Assembly: GCA_037157565.1 (NCBI GenBank)
Contig: JAZHRO010000012.1
Location: 56,845,501 to 56,909,500, forward strand
Length of the DNA: 64,000 nt
Origin: Thalassia testudinum
Taxonomy: Eukaryota > Streptophyta > Magnoliopsida > Alismatales > Hydrocharitaceae
Reading direction: 5' to 3'
The translations under genes were made by a program, and so were the position numbers. Each line of letters begins with the position of its first letter. Within the stretch, counting starts at the first letter, position 1. The notes beneath the pieces were generated by a model that saw only the letters and a program-made list of their open reading frames with translations, ran no database searches and was not told the DNA's origin. This document shows, piece by piece, positions 23,528 through 36,582 of the stretch.

Positions 23528-25352
23528 TGTTATGACCCGATCCTAGATCCCTACAAGACCTGAGACCGGCCTGCCTCAACTAATCCCATGACCTAGTCGT
23601 CCAACGAGAAATAACCAAAAGCAGGAAATAAATTACAACTATACATGCAATGTAACTAAGCAGAAATAAATCAAAAGACAGTAAAAGAAACAGAGTAAAA
23701 TAGTCAATCAATATTACAGGTCATCATAACTACGATAGAGAAAAGTACAACAGAAAAGTACTAAAACAGTGTTACATAGAATGAAATTACTCACTACTAC
23801 AATAGAAGCTAAGGAAACAGTAAGGAAACACAGTTAAGGTGGGTCTTGACTGGACCCAGCTCCCTCTGTAGCCGGTGGTGCTGGCTGCTCAACTCCTTGA
23901 CCTGAACATGGTTGTAAAATTTTCGGAGTCAGCGAATGCTAAGTAGAGTGATAATTTAGCCATTTACATATAATTAAGACAAGCAATTAATTAATGCAAT
24001 TAAACAACTATCCATTTTCATTTAGTTCAACCGAGTACTTCTAATTTGTTGTTCCTTTATTCACTTAGGTCATTTCTTGATCTGGCCTGTTCCTCACGGG
24101 AACAATCTTGATTATAGTCTTTTCCATGATGAAGGAGGTACATGTAGTGCTCTCTTGGCGGGAGAGTCCCCCGTGGTAATCCTACACCTAGTCACCCACC
24201 CCGAGATCACGATCGCGACGTAACGGTGACTACGGCACGCGTGATAAACGTGTGGGTAGCTATCCTTCATTGGCATGCAGTTAGTCGTTTCCGTTAGCGG
24301 GTACGCCTAAAGGTACAGCACGGAACAGTACAGGGCCTTGCCCTCTTAGAACAGAATAGAACAAGGGTCTCGCCCCTCCACAGTCTGCGTACACTCGTCC
24401 GACTATCCCGGTTTGCCTAGTGGGCCTAACAAGAGTCGGTGTAGGGCAGCTAGTCCTAACCCTGGGCCTCCTGGGGCAGCTAGCTCCCTCCCTACGCTAA
24501 GTAGCTTACCTTTGTACCATGTACACGAGGGCTAAACAGAGTCAATGTAGAGTGCCTAGGCCTGATCCCAGGGCTCAACCCAACGGGCAGCTAGTACCCC
24601 TCTACACTAATGGGATAGTGGCTCTCCTTGGTACCATGTACACAAGGGCTAGCTCACTTCCCGTCTACAGGAGTTTTCCTCCTAATTCCCAGTAGGGTTC
24701 ATGATGGTATTCATTTCGTTTCATATTCCAGCCTTCAATTATTTCTATTTACATTTTTGTTTCCATTCTTAAAACAGGCAGCTCGTGATTTCCTAACTGA
24801 CAAGGCATCATATTAAATAACTAGTACATTTGCTAACATTTAAAATTTTACAGGCATCTCAAGTAAACAGTGTAGCTCAATCATACTCATTTGTTCCTAC
24901 CCTAGAGTTCATTCTTATCCTAGGGTTCTACATGTATCTCAAGTATACAGTATAGCTCAAACCATACTCATTTGTTCTTGCCCTAGGGTTCATTCTCATC
25001 CTAGAGTTCATTCAAGTTATTCTAAGCATGTAGTTCGTTTATTTAAATCATAATATTAATGTAAACTACTCTCCTGGCAAACACGGGAGGAATGAAAGCT
25101 CGGATCGCAGATACCGTCGCCTCCGCAGCTCTCGCGTACTCGACTGCCTGGAGACCTATACAATTGATCAATCACATCAAATGAGTCCAAAATCGTATAC
25201 AAGTGACAATAACTTGTAGAGAAACTCAATCGAAAAGCAACGGTACTTCGTTTGCGAAAATCTGATTTCGTTTGGGCCCTAAACGGGCTAAAAACACTCA
25301 CACTATCCAAAATCAGATATTTGGGTCTAGTCCCAGACGTCTTAAAAGACGT
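23528..25352 (-). mobile_element. Solo LTR C1, Tekay-type, 3' part (minus orientation)
   Basis: The plus strand reads TGTTATGACCCG, the inverse of the LTR 3' end. The sequence follows D1, D2 and inverted A throughout. It carries a two-copy tandem repeat of about 87 bp at about 24857-25010. At 25352 it is broken by C2 just after a palindromic site and TTAAAA. Without C2 the LTR is 2691 bp. Confidence 0.85.
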
Positions 25353-27099
25353 TGTTACGACCCAGTTCCTGGATCCCTACAAGACCCGAGACCGGCTCGC
25401 CTCGACTAATCCCAAGACCTAGTCGTCCAACAAGAAATAACCAAAAAGCAAGAAAGTAAACCACATTCACATATGCAATATAACTAAGCAATAAAAATGT
25501 ATAAAGCAGTAAAGGAAAGTAAAGCTGTTGTTCCATTACATACCACCACAACAACAAAACAACGGAAACGAAAGTAAACAGTAGAGACAACAGTAGCTAA
25601 AAGTCTGATACTTACTACAACAGTAAGGGAAAGAATAAGAAAGTGTTGAAACTACGGTTGAGCTCGACTGGGCCCAGCACCCTCCGTAACCGAAAGCTTG
25701 GGCTGCTCAACTCTTGGTCCTGAACAGTATTATGAAAAGACAGAGTCAGCGAACGCTAAGTAGAGTGGTATCTATGCTATCTAAAACAGTAAAAGCAACA
25801 TGTTTAATTCTCTTTTCTATTTATTTTGTCTTATGTTTATTTCCCTTTTACGCATTTTTCTCAAATATCCAGATATTCTTGATCTAGCATGTTTCTCGAG
25901 GGAACGATCTTAATTGCAGTCTTTTCAGAAGAGTAGAAGGTACACGTGGTGCTCTCTTGGTCGGGAGAATCCCCCGTAGTAGTCCTACACCCAGTCAACC
26001 ACCCCGAGGTCACTGTCAAGATATAGTGGTGACTACGGCATGCGTGATAAGCGTACGGGTAGCTACCTCGCACTGACACGCAGTCTGTCATTTCCGCTAG
26101 CGAGTACGCCCAAAGTACAGCACGAAACAGTATAGGGCGTTACCCACTCAGAACAAGGGTCTCACCCCTCATAACTAAACAGGGGTCTCGCCCCTCCATA
26201 GTCCGCGTACCCTCGTCTGACTACCTCGGTTTGTCCAGAGGGCCTAACAAGTTCGTGTAAGGTGGCTAGCTAAACAACGGGCCCCGTGGGGTGGCTAGCT
26301 CTCTCCCTACACTAGTAGCTCTCCTCGGTACCGCGTACACGAGGCCCAACAGGAGTTCGTGTAGAGTGGCCAATCCTAACCCTGGGTCTCAACCCAAGGA
26401 CGGCTAGCTACGCTCTACACAAAAAGGGGACTGTCGCTCTCCTTGGTACCACGTACTCAAGGGCCAGCACACTTCCCGTCTACATTCCAGGTTTCCAACA
26501 AACCACAGGAGTTCTACTCCTAATTCCCCGTAGGGTTCAAACTCATATTCACCACATTTATTCCGATCCAGATTCCATCATTCACAATTCAGTTCTCATT
26601 TATATATAGGCAGCTCATGTTTCCATAATTCAATACATGCCACTGGTGATTTCACAGGCAATTGGATATTAAATACATGCAACTCGTATTCTAACAGGTA
26701 ATCCACAATTATTTTACAGGCAATTGCTAGCAGTTTATCTCAATTTTTGCATATAAGTACCTTATACCATAAACAGTGCATTCATTTCTCTACCATAGGG
26801 TTCATGCCATATCCTAGGGTTCAAGTCAGTTAATTCTACAACACATTCTTATTTGAATATTATTAAAGGCATTAAACCACTCTACCAGACAATTCGGGAG
26901 TATTGAGGGCTCGAATTGCAGACCCACGCGTCTCTACTAGCCCCAAATACGCAGCAGGCTGAAACCCTATACCAGGGAATACATCACAAAAGGAGGGTTC
27001 AGAATAGTGTATAAAGGTTTCTAGTACGTAAAGAAACTCGCAAGGAAACTACAGATACTTCGTTTGCGTAAAACGGATCTCGATCGGACCCCAAACGGG

Positions 27100-27540
27100 C
27101 AAAAATGTGTTTACCATCCAAAATCAGACGTCTGGGAATAAGTCATGACGTCTTAAAAGGTACAAGAACCTTACCTTTAGTCCTTGCGGTGTCCTCAGAC
27201 GTCCAGCCTCCTCTTCAATCGTCTGAAGGCAGTTTCGGACGTCGGACCATGCCTCTGGTCGTCTGGAAGCACCTTCGGACATCTGGTGATCTAATCAGAC
27301 GTCCAAAAGTGTGTGGGAAAGCATTCCGCACTCCTTCCCAAGGCTGCTTCTATGTAAGATAGTCGCAGCTTGCAAATCAGACCCGACATCCACTCTACGG
27401 AGACGCCTGCATGGCCGTAACCGCGAAAAAGAACGTACCTTCACGATAAATGGGCTTTTAGAAGTTTGGCCTTAACTCTAGACATCTAGGTGCTCCATCA
27501 GCCGTCTGGACTCCACTCCAAACGTTTGATACTGGAAAAT
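27100..27540. repeat. cluster of CAGACGTCTG-type palindromes in C2
   Basis: At least eight perfect or one-off sites (cores GACGTC, GACATC, TCGTCTG), spaced roughly 20-40 bp. They lie downstream of the LTR TATA box in LTR orientation. A second group lies at 27955-28020 between the LTR start and the TATA box. Confidence 0.85.
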
Positions 27541-27844
27541 TTCCAGTACCATAACCTGTTACCAGCGCTCTCCGCCGCGCACCTCCTCACGTCGCCGCAG
27601 CTCCAGTCGCTGCAACTGGTCGAGGCTGCCTCCCCTGGATCTCTCCTCCTCCCGCACGCGCTCGCGGTGGCCGTGCAAGCTCCACCGAGCTCCCACCGAA
27701 GCTCTCCGACCTCGGCCTCCTCCTCCTCCCGCACTCTCCTCCTCGCCCTCATGCTCTCCCTCGCTCGCCTCCTCTCGTCCTCCCGCAAGCTCTGAAGGTG
27801 GAGGTGGTGGTGTGTGGAGTGGAGAGGAGAGTTGGGGAGGGGGG

Positions 27845-27852
27845 CTTTTATA
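27845..27852 (-). promoter_or_regulatory. TATA box of LTR C2
   Basis: TATAAAAG on the minus strand, about 200 bp from the LTR start. Confidence 0.6.
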
Positions 27853-28050
27853 GATGGTGTGGGGTTTAGGGTTCGGGTTGGAAGGGAGGAAGGGAGACAA
27901 AGGAGCAGAACGTTTTGCGCGTCGCCCGCGCGCAGAGCGCGTACAAAAATTTCATTTATAGACGTCTGGGAAAGGGTCTAGACGTCTAGATAGACGTCTG
28001 ACTTAGACTCCAGACGTGTTAAAGGGCTAAAAGTGTGACGGGTCTTTACA

Positions 28051-28916
28051 GATGACAACACTCACCCTGGGTTCCCTGCAGCTACCTTAGACGTCTAGAC
28101 CCTTCTGCGATCGTCTGAGGTGAGCTCTAGACGTCGGAGTCTCCTTCCGGTCATCTGGAGGTACGATCAAACGTCTGGCGACGTGTCCAGACATCCAAAA
28201 GCACCTCGAAGGGCGCACCCCGTGCCTTTCCAACGCCCTGCTCCCTGTGTACGTCCGTGTAGACCTTAGAATGGCCGGACAATCTCTGCGGTGAGGCCTG
28301 CATGGCCATAAACTACACAAAAGCATGTATCTTAGCACAGAGCATTCTTTCAGACGTCTAGCCTCAACTCCGGACGTCCTTCTGCTATTCCAGACGTTTG
28401 GGATGTGCTTCAGACGTCTGATATAGGAAAATATCCAGTACGTAGAACCTCCGCGAGCTTTCTTCTCCGTGCGGATCCTCTCTGCGCCACCCGCAGCTGC
28501 TACGTCGGCAGCTTCAGGAGGCTGCAAAGCGCACCTCCGCGAGCTCCTCCTCGAGCATGAGCTCCCCTGAGCTCCTCCCACGCTCTCGTGGCTCCCTCGC
28601 GAGCTCCTCCTCTCGAGCTCTCTGCTCCTCCTTCGCGTCCCGTCTCTCTTTTTCGTCTCCTCTCGCCGCGTTGGAAGGAAGGGAGGAAGGTGAAGGATGG
28701 AGGGGAGCATGAAGGTGGTGGTCGGTGGAGATCGGGAGAGTGGTGTGGGTGTGGGGGGGTTTAAATAGGAAAGGTTAGGGTTTGGGTAAGGAAGGAGGTG
28801 TGCGCGTGCTGTGTGCACGCGGGAAAAGAAAAATAAGGTATGGCTCTTCTACTTTTAGATATCTGACGGCTCATCTAGATGTCTTAAACAACCCTAAAAT
28901 TCAACGGGTCATTTCA
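28051..28916 (-). mobile_element. Solo LTR C1, 5' part
   Basis: Resumes C1 after C2 and ends (plus strand) ACGGGTCATTTCA at 28916, the inverse of the TGAAATGAC LTR start seen in A. It has CAGACGTCTG-type sites at 28085-28200 and 28345-28420, and a TATA-like TATTTAAAC near 28760. It is followed directly by the second AGAAT. Confidence 0.85.
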
Positions 28917-28921
28917 AGAAT
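28917..28921. repeat. target-site duplication of LTR C1 (right, AGAAT)
   Basis: Perfect partner of 23523-23527. F2 sequence continues from here. Confidence 0.85.
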
Positions 28922-31891
28922 GGATTAGATTAGAATGGTTTGAGAACTATCAGCTAGAGATTGGTTTTGACTACAAAATGGAAAGCTTGGGCTGCAACAG
29001 CAGCCCTTGAATGTTTTTAAGACATCTGAATGAAGTTTCCAGCTGCTGGTAGCAGCTGCTACTGAACTTTAGCAGCTCATGTAGTTGCTGTTGCTTTTGA
29101 TGTGCTGCTGTTTTGTTAAATTCCAGTAGCAACATTGCTGTTGTATGAAGCTATTGGATGGTCTGAAGACTATAGGACAGTAGTCTAGAATTAGGAGAGT
29201 TGAATGGCTGATAAATTTGTAGTGTGTGTATTAATTTGTAACAAGCATTCTTGTACTAAAATTGATCTTTAAATATTATTTAGATTGCTTGTATCTAGTT
29301 TTAATCATTCATTGTCAACTATTTTCGTGCCTAACTGTCTACATTGGGAATTTAAAGGATAGATTAAATGAAATTCATGTTTAATGGTTGGAACATATTC
29401 CTTAGATTTTATAGAACTTATTTAAATGCTTTTACTGCAATTCCAGCCTTTAGATTAGGATTCTAGGCATTGAGTTCACATTACAAAATCCCTTTTTAAG
29501 GCCTAGGTTGTATGAACTTTGTTAATAAATAAAAATACTATAAAAAAATTCTAAAAACATAAAATAAACTTGTCTTAGTGAAAATTAGGTACATTTTTAA
29601 ACATATGCCAAATTCCAGGGCATTCTAAACCCTCGATTTGATAGAAGATGTCAGCCGACAGTTTAGTTTACCTTAAAATTTAATAAATGATCTTAACCTA
29701 TAAAAATACCAGAAACACATTCTATCTCTCATCTCTTTCTCTCTCTCTCATCCTCTACATCTATAAAATATGTAAAACCCATAAAATCAAAAAAACCCCA
29801 AAAAAAAAACTCAAAATACTATGTATAGTATGTATATACATGTAAATATAAGCTATATAATAAATTATACCTGTATATAATGTAAAATAGGGGTATAATA
29901 GGTGTAAATAACTTATATATATTATATATTGTAAATTACATATTTAAAAGTATATAAACTATATATAACTTAATTGTATAACTATTTATTATTTATACTA
30001 ACTTATAAGTACTATAACTTAGGTAAATTTATAAAACCCTATATATAAATGTAATTACTAATTATACTGTGGATATATGTTTATATATATATTATGTATA
30101 TTATGGACCCTGTAGTATAATTTAATTATGTATATATAATAAATAATTAATTTATTAAATTATGATAAATTAATAAGTTAAGTTATAACTGAACTAACTT
30201 ATATTGTACATTTGTAGTATTGTATTTTAAGTAAATTAAGTTAATTTAACTATATTTATAATGTAGTATACTATGTATACATAATTTATATGTATATTAG
30301 CTTGAATCCACCTATTTAAATGTAAATAAAATCAAAATAAATCTTGTAAAATACAATAAAAATATGTATTAAATACTTTAATATGTATATTAACTCTGTA
30401 CGGGGTCAATTAGATCATTAATTAACTAATTTATATGTTAATTAAGAAATAAACCCTTAAAGCAGTATGTATAAACTGTGAACTTTGGCAAATTTATTTA
30501 TAAAGTAAATGTAATTAATTTTGAAAATAAATTATATAATCATGTAGTCCTATATAAATACTTTAAAATCCCATAATTTATTTTTAATTTATAATAAATT
30601 ATGGCCCTCAAATCGAGGGCCAAAATCAGCAATTCAATGTAATCTTGTGCAAGCAGCAGCGGTTGAAGAGTCACTGGAATGGTGCCACATCGGTGGCGTG
30701 AGGATGCCCAGCGTCGCATAAGTTGAATTCCTTCTTATCCCTCTCCAGTCGTCACGGGTGTCAGGCGCCCGAAACTTATTATCCCTTATACCCTTCAAGC
30801 ATATGTCATATGACCTTGGTTTGAGATGATTGTGTACGGTGTGTCGCTGGGAGCCATGCACTATGCGAGGGCCTGTGTGGGTCCAATATTGAGCATAAAA
30901 TGCAATTAAGAGGCCTAATTAATGAATTAGGATGGCTCTTAGTAGATGTCTGATCCCACCTGAGAGGGTGCTATATATCTCTCGAAAAGGCCGCCCGCCA
31001 ATTAAAAATCCAAATTTTTGATTTAGTGAATAGTAACCTGGTCTTAATTACTAAGAAGAGGTGAAGAGGTTATGTGTTAGCCGTAGAAGAGAGAGTGAAG
31101 CTAAGAACGGTTAACTAAGAGAGAACAAAGAAGAAGAAGAGGCGGATAAGGAAAGAAGAAGAATAAGTTAAGTGTATATGTGCGTATGTATATATGCAAT
31201 ATATATAAGTATATAGTATAAATTTAACATATGTATATAGTATACTGTAAATAAATAATATGTATAAGAAGTATACGTAATATAAGTAATGTTTGAGCTA
31301 TATATATACACGTAAATAACATTATAGCTTTAGTAACAGTTTAATCTGTCACTGTAGATAGAATAAGTGTCACTATAGACCCTGGTTCTTACCTTAGCTT
31401 ATTTTAAGGGTTAGCAACACTTATATATGTCGTTGTACATATAGTATATGTTAATGTAAATGTTAGTATGTTAACTTAAGTTAGTATAGTATAGATTATT
31501 ACTTATTATGGTACATATATCTAAGTATTATTAATATAAGATGTAAATAGATAGTATATAGTATTTAATTAAAGTGTCTTATGTTTGTTTGTAGATAGAT
31601 GTTTGCAAGTATTTTAGTTCATTATTTTGTATATAAATTATTTCATTCTTTATTTCATTAATTCATTCATTTATGTTTGTACATAAAATTAATCTTTTTA
31701 GAATTAAAGAATAATATTGAACTTAGAGAGTGATGTATATCAATAACTGCCTCTCAGTGAACGACCTTGAATAAATCAGTAAAAATTATGTAATTAAATA
31801 AAATTGACGCGATAACGGTTTATATTTGTAACATATACTACAACAACGGTGATTTTTATACGAATCGTGGTCGATCGTACCATATTTACCA
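28917..31891 (+). mobile_element. LTR-like element F2, 3' part
   Basis: Aligns with F1 from about 6550 to 9461. It shares the TTTAATAAA-AAATACC block, the AT-rich block at 29800-30600, CTCGAAAAGGCCGCCCGCC near 30985, CAGTGAACGACC near 31757 and GATAACGGTTTATA near 31812. It has no coding content. The right end abuts the gag start of the Tat element. Confidence 0.65.
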
Positions 31892-32229
31892 CACGCGTGC
31901 CATTTTGATTATTCGTCGTTAGGGCTTGAACTCTGGGGCTCTTCTGGCTGAGTCTTGCTGGACTCTCAGATCCACTTCATCTCAAGGAGTTGGGCGGCGA
32001 GAGACTGATGCTTTGCCCTTAGGGTCGCCAACCTGGCTTCGTACTCCTCCATCGCTTGCATCTTGACGAGGGGGTCTCACTCGGGGGCCTTGAGCAATCG
32101 TTCGGGTTGCACCGACTTTCTTTTATTAGGATTAGCATGCTGATGGTGCCTCTTGGATACGGAGATGCTGGACTCCGCTTGGTTCTTCTCGGGGTGGCTG
32201 CGATCGGAGTTGCGAGTGATTGGGGCCAT
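31892..32229 (-). pseudogene. gag N-terminus of the Tat-lineage element
   Basis: ATG at 32229 opens MAPITRNSDRSHPEKN, followed by a charged region (HHQHANPNKRK) and, after an in-frame TGA, a coiled-coil stretch (MEEYEARLATLRAKHQSL). It lies 46 bp inside the primer-binding site, in the same strand and order as the gag core at 20750-21390, from which F2 separates it. The early stop shows it is dead. Confidence 0.65.
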
Positions 32230-32274
32230 TACTAGGATTTTTGAACAGGGAAGGGTGTTAAAGGATGATCGCAT

Positions 32275-32294
32275 TTCCCACAGACGACGCCAAT
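32275..32294 (-). other. primer-binding-site region of the Tat element
   Basis: TTGGCGTCGTCTGTGGGAA on the minus strand directly follows an LTR end ...CAGTCA. The wording TTGGCGCCGTCTGTGGGAA is a common signature just inside the 5' LTR of Tat/Retand-type plant elements, and here it differs by one CpG-type change. Confidence 0.7.
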
Positions 32295-32648
32295 TGACTG
32301 GGGTCCTCGACAGAGGAAGTATCCGACCTAACAATCACAAGAAAGACAAGGAGATTGGTGATCCAATTCCATCGCAAGGGATGTACGTCTGGGGGGAGGG
32401 CAAGTATCCCAGAAAATCCACTAAAAATAACATTATTACAATATCTTAGAGCTCCTCTATCTCAGATTGCATGAAGAGGCCCTTATAAGGATATTTTTCT
32501 CTATTTATAGTTATAGAGAATGTTTTTACAACCGGGAAATCCTACAAGATCTTCTTCGTGGTCTTGTCATGTTCCTTGATAAGCCCGTTGTTAAGACTTA
32601 TCCATTGTTAGAATATTAATTACATTAGTAATCCCATGGTCACTATCA
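32295..32648 (-). mobile_element. 5' LTR of the Tat-lineage element
   Basis: Probable bounds are TGATAGTGACC (32648) to CCCAGTCA (32295), 354 bp, with CTATAAATAG at 32501-32510 as TATA box. The 3' end is fixed by the primer-binding site, and the 5' end is a guess from the TG rule. A matching 3' LTR was not found in the window. Confidence 0.55.
32501..32510 (-). promoter_or_regulatory. TATA box of the Tat 5' LTR
   Basis: CTATAAATAG on the minus strand, about 140 bp from the presumed LTR start. Confidence 0.55.
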
Positions 32649-35600
32649 ACGGGCGCTGTTACCGTACTTTGTTAATTTTAGGCACACTGAACCTTTAGGA
32701 AGAGAGGTCGAGCTTACTCAGATCTAGATCCACTAGAATGGAAGTGGGTCAGATTAGATCGAGTTCACCTATTTACTCTAAGTTTGATGTCCAAATTCTT
32801 ATATAGGTTATGTGAAAAATTTTAAATTCGATGACACCTTTTACTCCCATCAAATTAATTCAAACCTAATAAAATGATGAGCTGTAGATAATATAATAAC
32901 AAAGTATAAGACAATGCATCCTAGATATAGTCAATGATTACGATAGGGAGATCTTGAATTCAAACCTGAGTCTTAAATTATACGGGGTTGATGTTACGGA
33001 ACCATCAATTTCCTCCGATTTATCTGCAAGAGATTCTGGGTCAACACAAGAAAAAAAAAACGAGATAATGTGTTCGATTTATGTACATTTTATTTAATGT
33101 AAACCAATTCAGCGTTAAATATAAAGCAAGTAACCTATAACTGCACTTCTCTATCTATCCAACTATTAAACAAGAATATAACAAAATCAACTCGACATCA
33201 TATATAAACAAGTAAACGGGAGCATCTATTCAGCTTTGGTAACAAATCGGTAACAAAACATGTTACCGATCTGTCCTAATCTATGGAGTCCATTTATTCT
33301 GAGAAATGTAGCTAAAAATGATATCTAATATTTGGTGTTTTAATGCCATTTACTCGCATCTACGACTTACTTCAAAGTTAGTTTTGAGGTAGGTCCAGAG
33401 CTCCGTTCACTCGCAACCGTTAGGTATTCGGTTGCTTGGTTTGTAAATCAGAAGTAGATTGTTACCAAATTCATTGTGGGTAGTTCATGGAAGCCATTGG
33501 GGCCTCAGGCCTTCCTTTCCTAAGGATGTTTTTTCCACTGTTCCACCGATTGATTGTATGTTATTTTACAATTTCCTACGGGAAAAAAATTTTGGATTTA
33601 AAGTTTAAAATTTAGATCGGCGACGGATACATATTTAAGATTCTGATAGGTTTGTATTTTTCTTCCATTTCATGTACTTGATAGGTGGGGGAGCTCATCT
33701 CAAAGACAAGTCTTTCCTCAATTCTATCTCTACTCTTAACCACCTTTGAAATTTCAGGAGGTTGTGTTGATCTCTTTCAACACGTTTTGACGCATTCAAT
33801 TTGTGGTTAAATCCTACCGTTATGCCTTTTATTCTCGGATTTTAGTACATGGTCATATTGGGCACTTCTGACATGCCAAGAAAAAGGACGAAAGAACTCA
33901 AGCATCTCCTTGCAACTTAAAATAAGATGTGACAGAAAAAAAAAAGTTCCTAAGATGTAAATATCAAAATGTCAAGACGATAAAGTAGCAACCGACAAGG
34001 TGAGATGATAAGACTTCTCTTATAATTTCCCACAAATTTATTCTCTTTAGTTCCCAAATATTACTGTCCTTGACCAAATTAATCGTTGGGAGGAGGCTAC
34101 GAATGAGAAATCTCAACGAGGATTTTCTCCTTTTATATATAATGAATGGCTCACGAGAGAATATTGTTGTGTGCTAATGATTTTCTTTCTTCCCCGCTTA
34201 CAAAGCTTTGATTTCTCTTGTGATTTTGATTAGGCTTTTATGGTAGTTTCAATTTTCTGAGGTGCGAAGGCTGCTCTTTTTCAAGTTAGGAAGTTCTCTT
34301 GCCTCATCTAACTTAAATTTATGTATTTATTTACAAATTGATTTATTTTTATATTAAAATTTTGTTGAATAAAATAATCTTTATCGGACATTTTCCCACT
34401 CCTTCCATCATGTGATGACACCCGCTCCTTCCTCTTCCTGGAGTCATACGTGATGTAGTGTAAAAGAAAAAAACTTGAAAGAAAATTTTTTCCATTGATT
34501 GGTTGGTATAGGTAAGTTGTCATAAGAGGGAAACAACCTTGTTCATCAGTTGAGATACTTAAATAATTTCTTTGCAATAAAAGAGGTCTAAGGAGTAAAT
34601 ATATTCCTTACACATGTCTTGCATCATTATATAATTGACTAAAGCTTGATATGTTAGATCATGTACCTATGATTAAGCAAATTGAGTAAGACAAGACTTG
34701 TTTAGTTGTGAATCTCAAATTGAAAATCCATGAAGTTGACTTGTCATATTGTGATTAGACCCAACTAGAACCAATCAATATATATGGATTCATGGGTAGA
34801 CATTTCCTATCCCATGACAGGTCCTATGTCCAATCTATCTGAATAAATTTGACGCCATGGATTAGGTTAAGGTCATACAATTGAACCAAATTCGAGTTAG
34901 GTCAAGTCTTGACATTTGTGTCCCTAGGTTGAAGCAAGATTAAGAAAATGCCCTAGGTAGTTGATCAATGGCCACTATGACTTGATCATCATGAATTGTT
35001 ACCACATGAATTAGCCATTAAGTCTATATTAACCACTTCCTTCGAAAATAATGCGCATGACTCCATCAGATGCCACAGCCTTCACCATCTCCATTAGTCT
35101 TGTAACTCCTTTCTTCTTCATAGCAGGGGCAAAAGTGGTCATGAACATGTCTACTTTTACTTACATATATACGAAGGTAAGGGGTTATGCCAATGCTCTT
35201 AATAATGAAGTGATTGTAGATGCGAGATCATCCAAACAATCAAGGGTTAATCCTGAAATTAAGGAATAGCACACATAAATATTTTGTGTGACGATTGCTT
35301 ATATGTATTTTTATATTTATCTCAATTTATACAAATCTCAATGCCAAATTGTGGGGTCATCTTCCAAGGTGCTTTAGAATTAATTTATCAGAAGGTATAG
35401 CTGTAGATACCATCAGGAGGCAACCACGAAGTGTCCCTAAATCAAGCATTAACGGAAGTCCAAACCAACATTAGTTGCCTTTCCTTATAGAGATCAAGGT
35501 GCTACACATTGGATTTGCAAAATTAGGCTTGCCCCTATGGCTCTTGTTTGACCTCAAGGTGCATGCATCTGTTTCTCAGTTAGTTAGATTTCTTTTAATT

Positions 35601-36582
35601 TCTTTTTATCTACAGAACCCGAACAGTACAGAGAAATTCAACTTTTAAATTTCTTTTATGATTTAAAATGTATAAAAAGATAAAAAGTGATTTACTTCGT
35701 AATGTAATGAATTTTTTATTATATAAATGATATTTAATGTAAAAAAATTTAAAAGGTAATATAAGTTATGTTTCGTTGTGAGGGTGTATCTCACTTAAGA
35801 AAGTCACCACCATTTTGTGACTTAGTAGACGGAGGGATTTTTTGATTTTAACTTAACTAATATCAATGTAAAATAATTTTGAAAGTAATTTTTATGGTTT
35901 TGCATTTATAGAAAATTATTATAAAAATAATCTTTTTATTTTGCAACCGTATAAAATGAATCTTAAGGTGGTTTTTTCATTGTAAGCGTGTATTTTGATT
36001 TTGTCTTGATGTATTTTTGTTTTGCACCTTTGTATTGTTTGTTTAGATTTTATTAGCGAATCTATCAAATGACATTATTTTTTTGTATAAAGAAGGGACA
36101 TGTGATATGATTTTTTTTTTTTTGTAGACTTTAATTCTTTAATTTGCAAAATGTGTTACTTTTTACATTTTTATAGCCGTATTCCTTTGAAAAAGTGACC
36201 CACGAAAGAAAAAGTGTTGTTTTGAACTCACATTTCCTTTCCACACGGTATGGTAGCCATCTGATCGGAAACTATTTGCAAATTTTGATGGGTACGTAAA
36301 GATGTACAATTAGCATTAGACATCCGACTCATGCGTTCGCAAGGATTACAAAAATTACATCATTAGTATTAAAAACACAAACTCTAGCAACTATCTGACA
36401 CATATCGATTTCGTGTAATTTTATGATTAAACCTCAATAGTTCCCAGAATAAATAACACGGCTACACCTTAATAACGTATAAATTTCTCCTAATTAACTC
36501 CAATTTTCAATTCTGCACCCCTCGGCCTAATTCGTCAAATCATAATTAAGGTTCCTCGCAACATGAAGCTATGGGAGCCCTA
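32649..36582. other. AT-rich intergenic stretch
   Basis: I see no gene here. The open frames (34308-34577, 35051-35269) are short and lack known motifs. A segment at 35725-35770 (TGATATTTAATGTAAAAAAA) resembles an end of the palindrome-array element at 47755-48480 and may be a fragment of it. This stretch lies downstream of the polygalacturonase gene. Confidence 0.5.

Larger units (their letters stand above)
25353..28050 (-). mobile_element. Solo LTR C2, Tekay-type (2698 bp), inserted in C1
   Basis: On the plus strand it runs from TGTTACGACCC to GGTCTTTACA, so on the minus strand it is TGTAAAGACC...GGGTCGTAACA. C1 resumes after 28050 with its own palindrome cluster. The flanks GACGT (25348-25352) and GATGA (28051-28055) match at three of five positions, one difference being a CpG decay, so the duplication is imperfect. 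The minus-strand TATA box is at 27845-27852. There is no internal domain. Confidence 0.8.

Noticed and set aside
27490..28818. Ser/Arg/Pro-rich frames (up to 243 residues) in C1 and C2
   Set aside because: They coincide with the GC-rich leaders of Tekay LTRs and recur as different proteins in D1 and D2, so they are not conserved coding sequence.
21394..31891. Clean target-site duplication for F2
   Set aside because: The left flank GCGGG has no partner near 31860-31930, so I do not claim one. The insertion is inferred only from the split gag and the match to F1.
35051..35269. Short frame with a hydrophobic segment (ISLVTPFFFIAGAKVV)
   Set aside because: It is too short, with no homologous motif, no intron signals and no promoter evidence. 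It is probably chance in AT-rich DNA.
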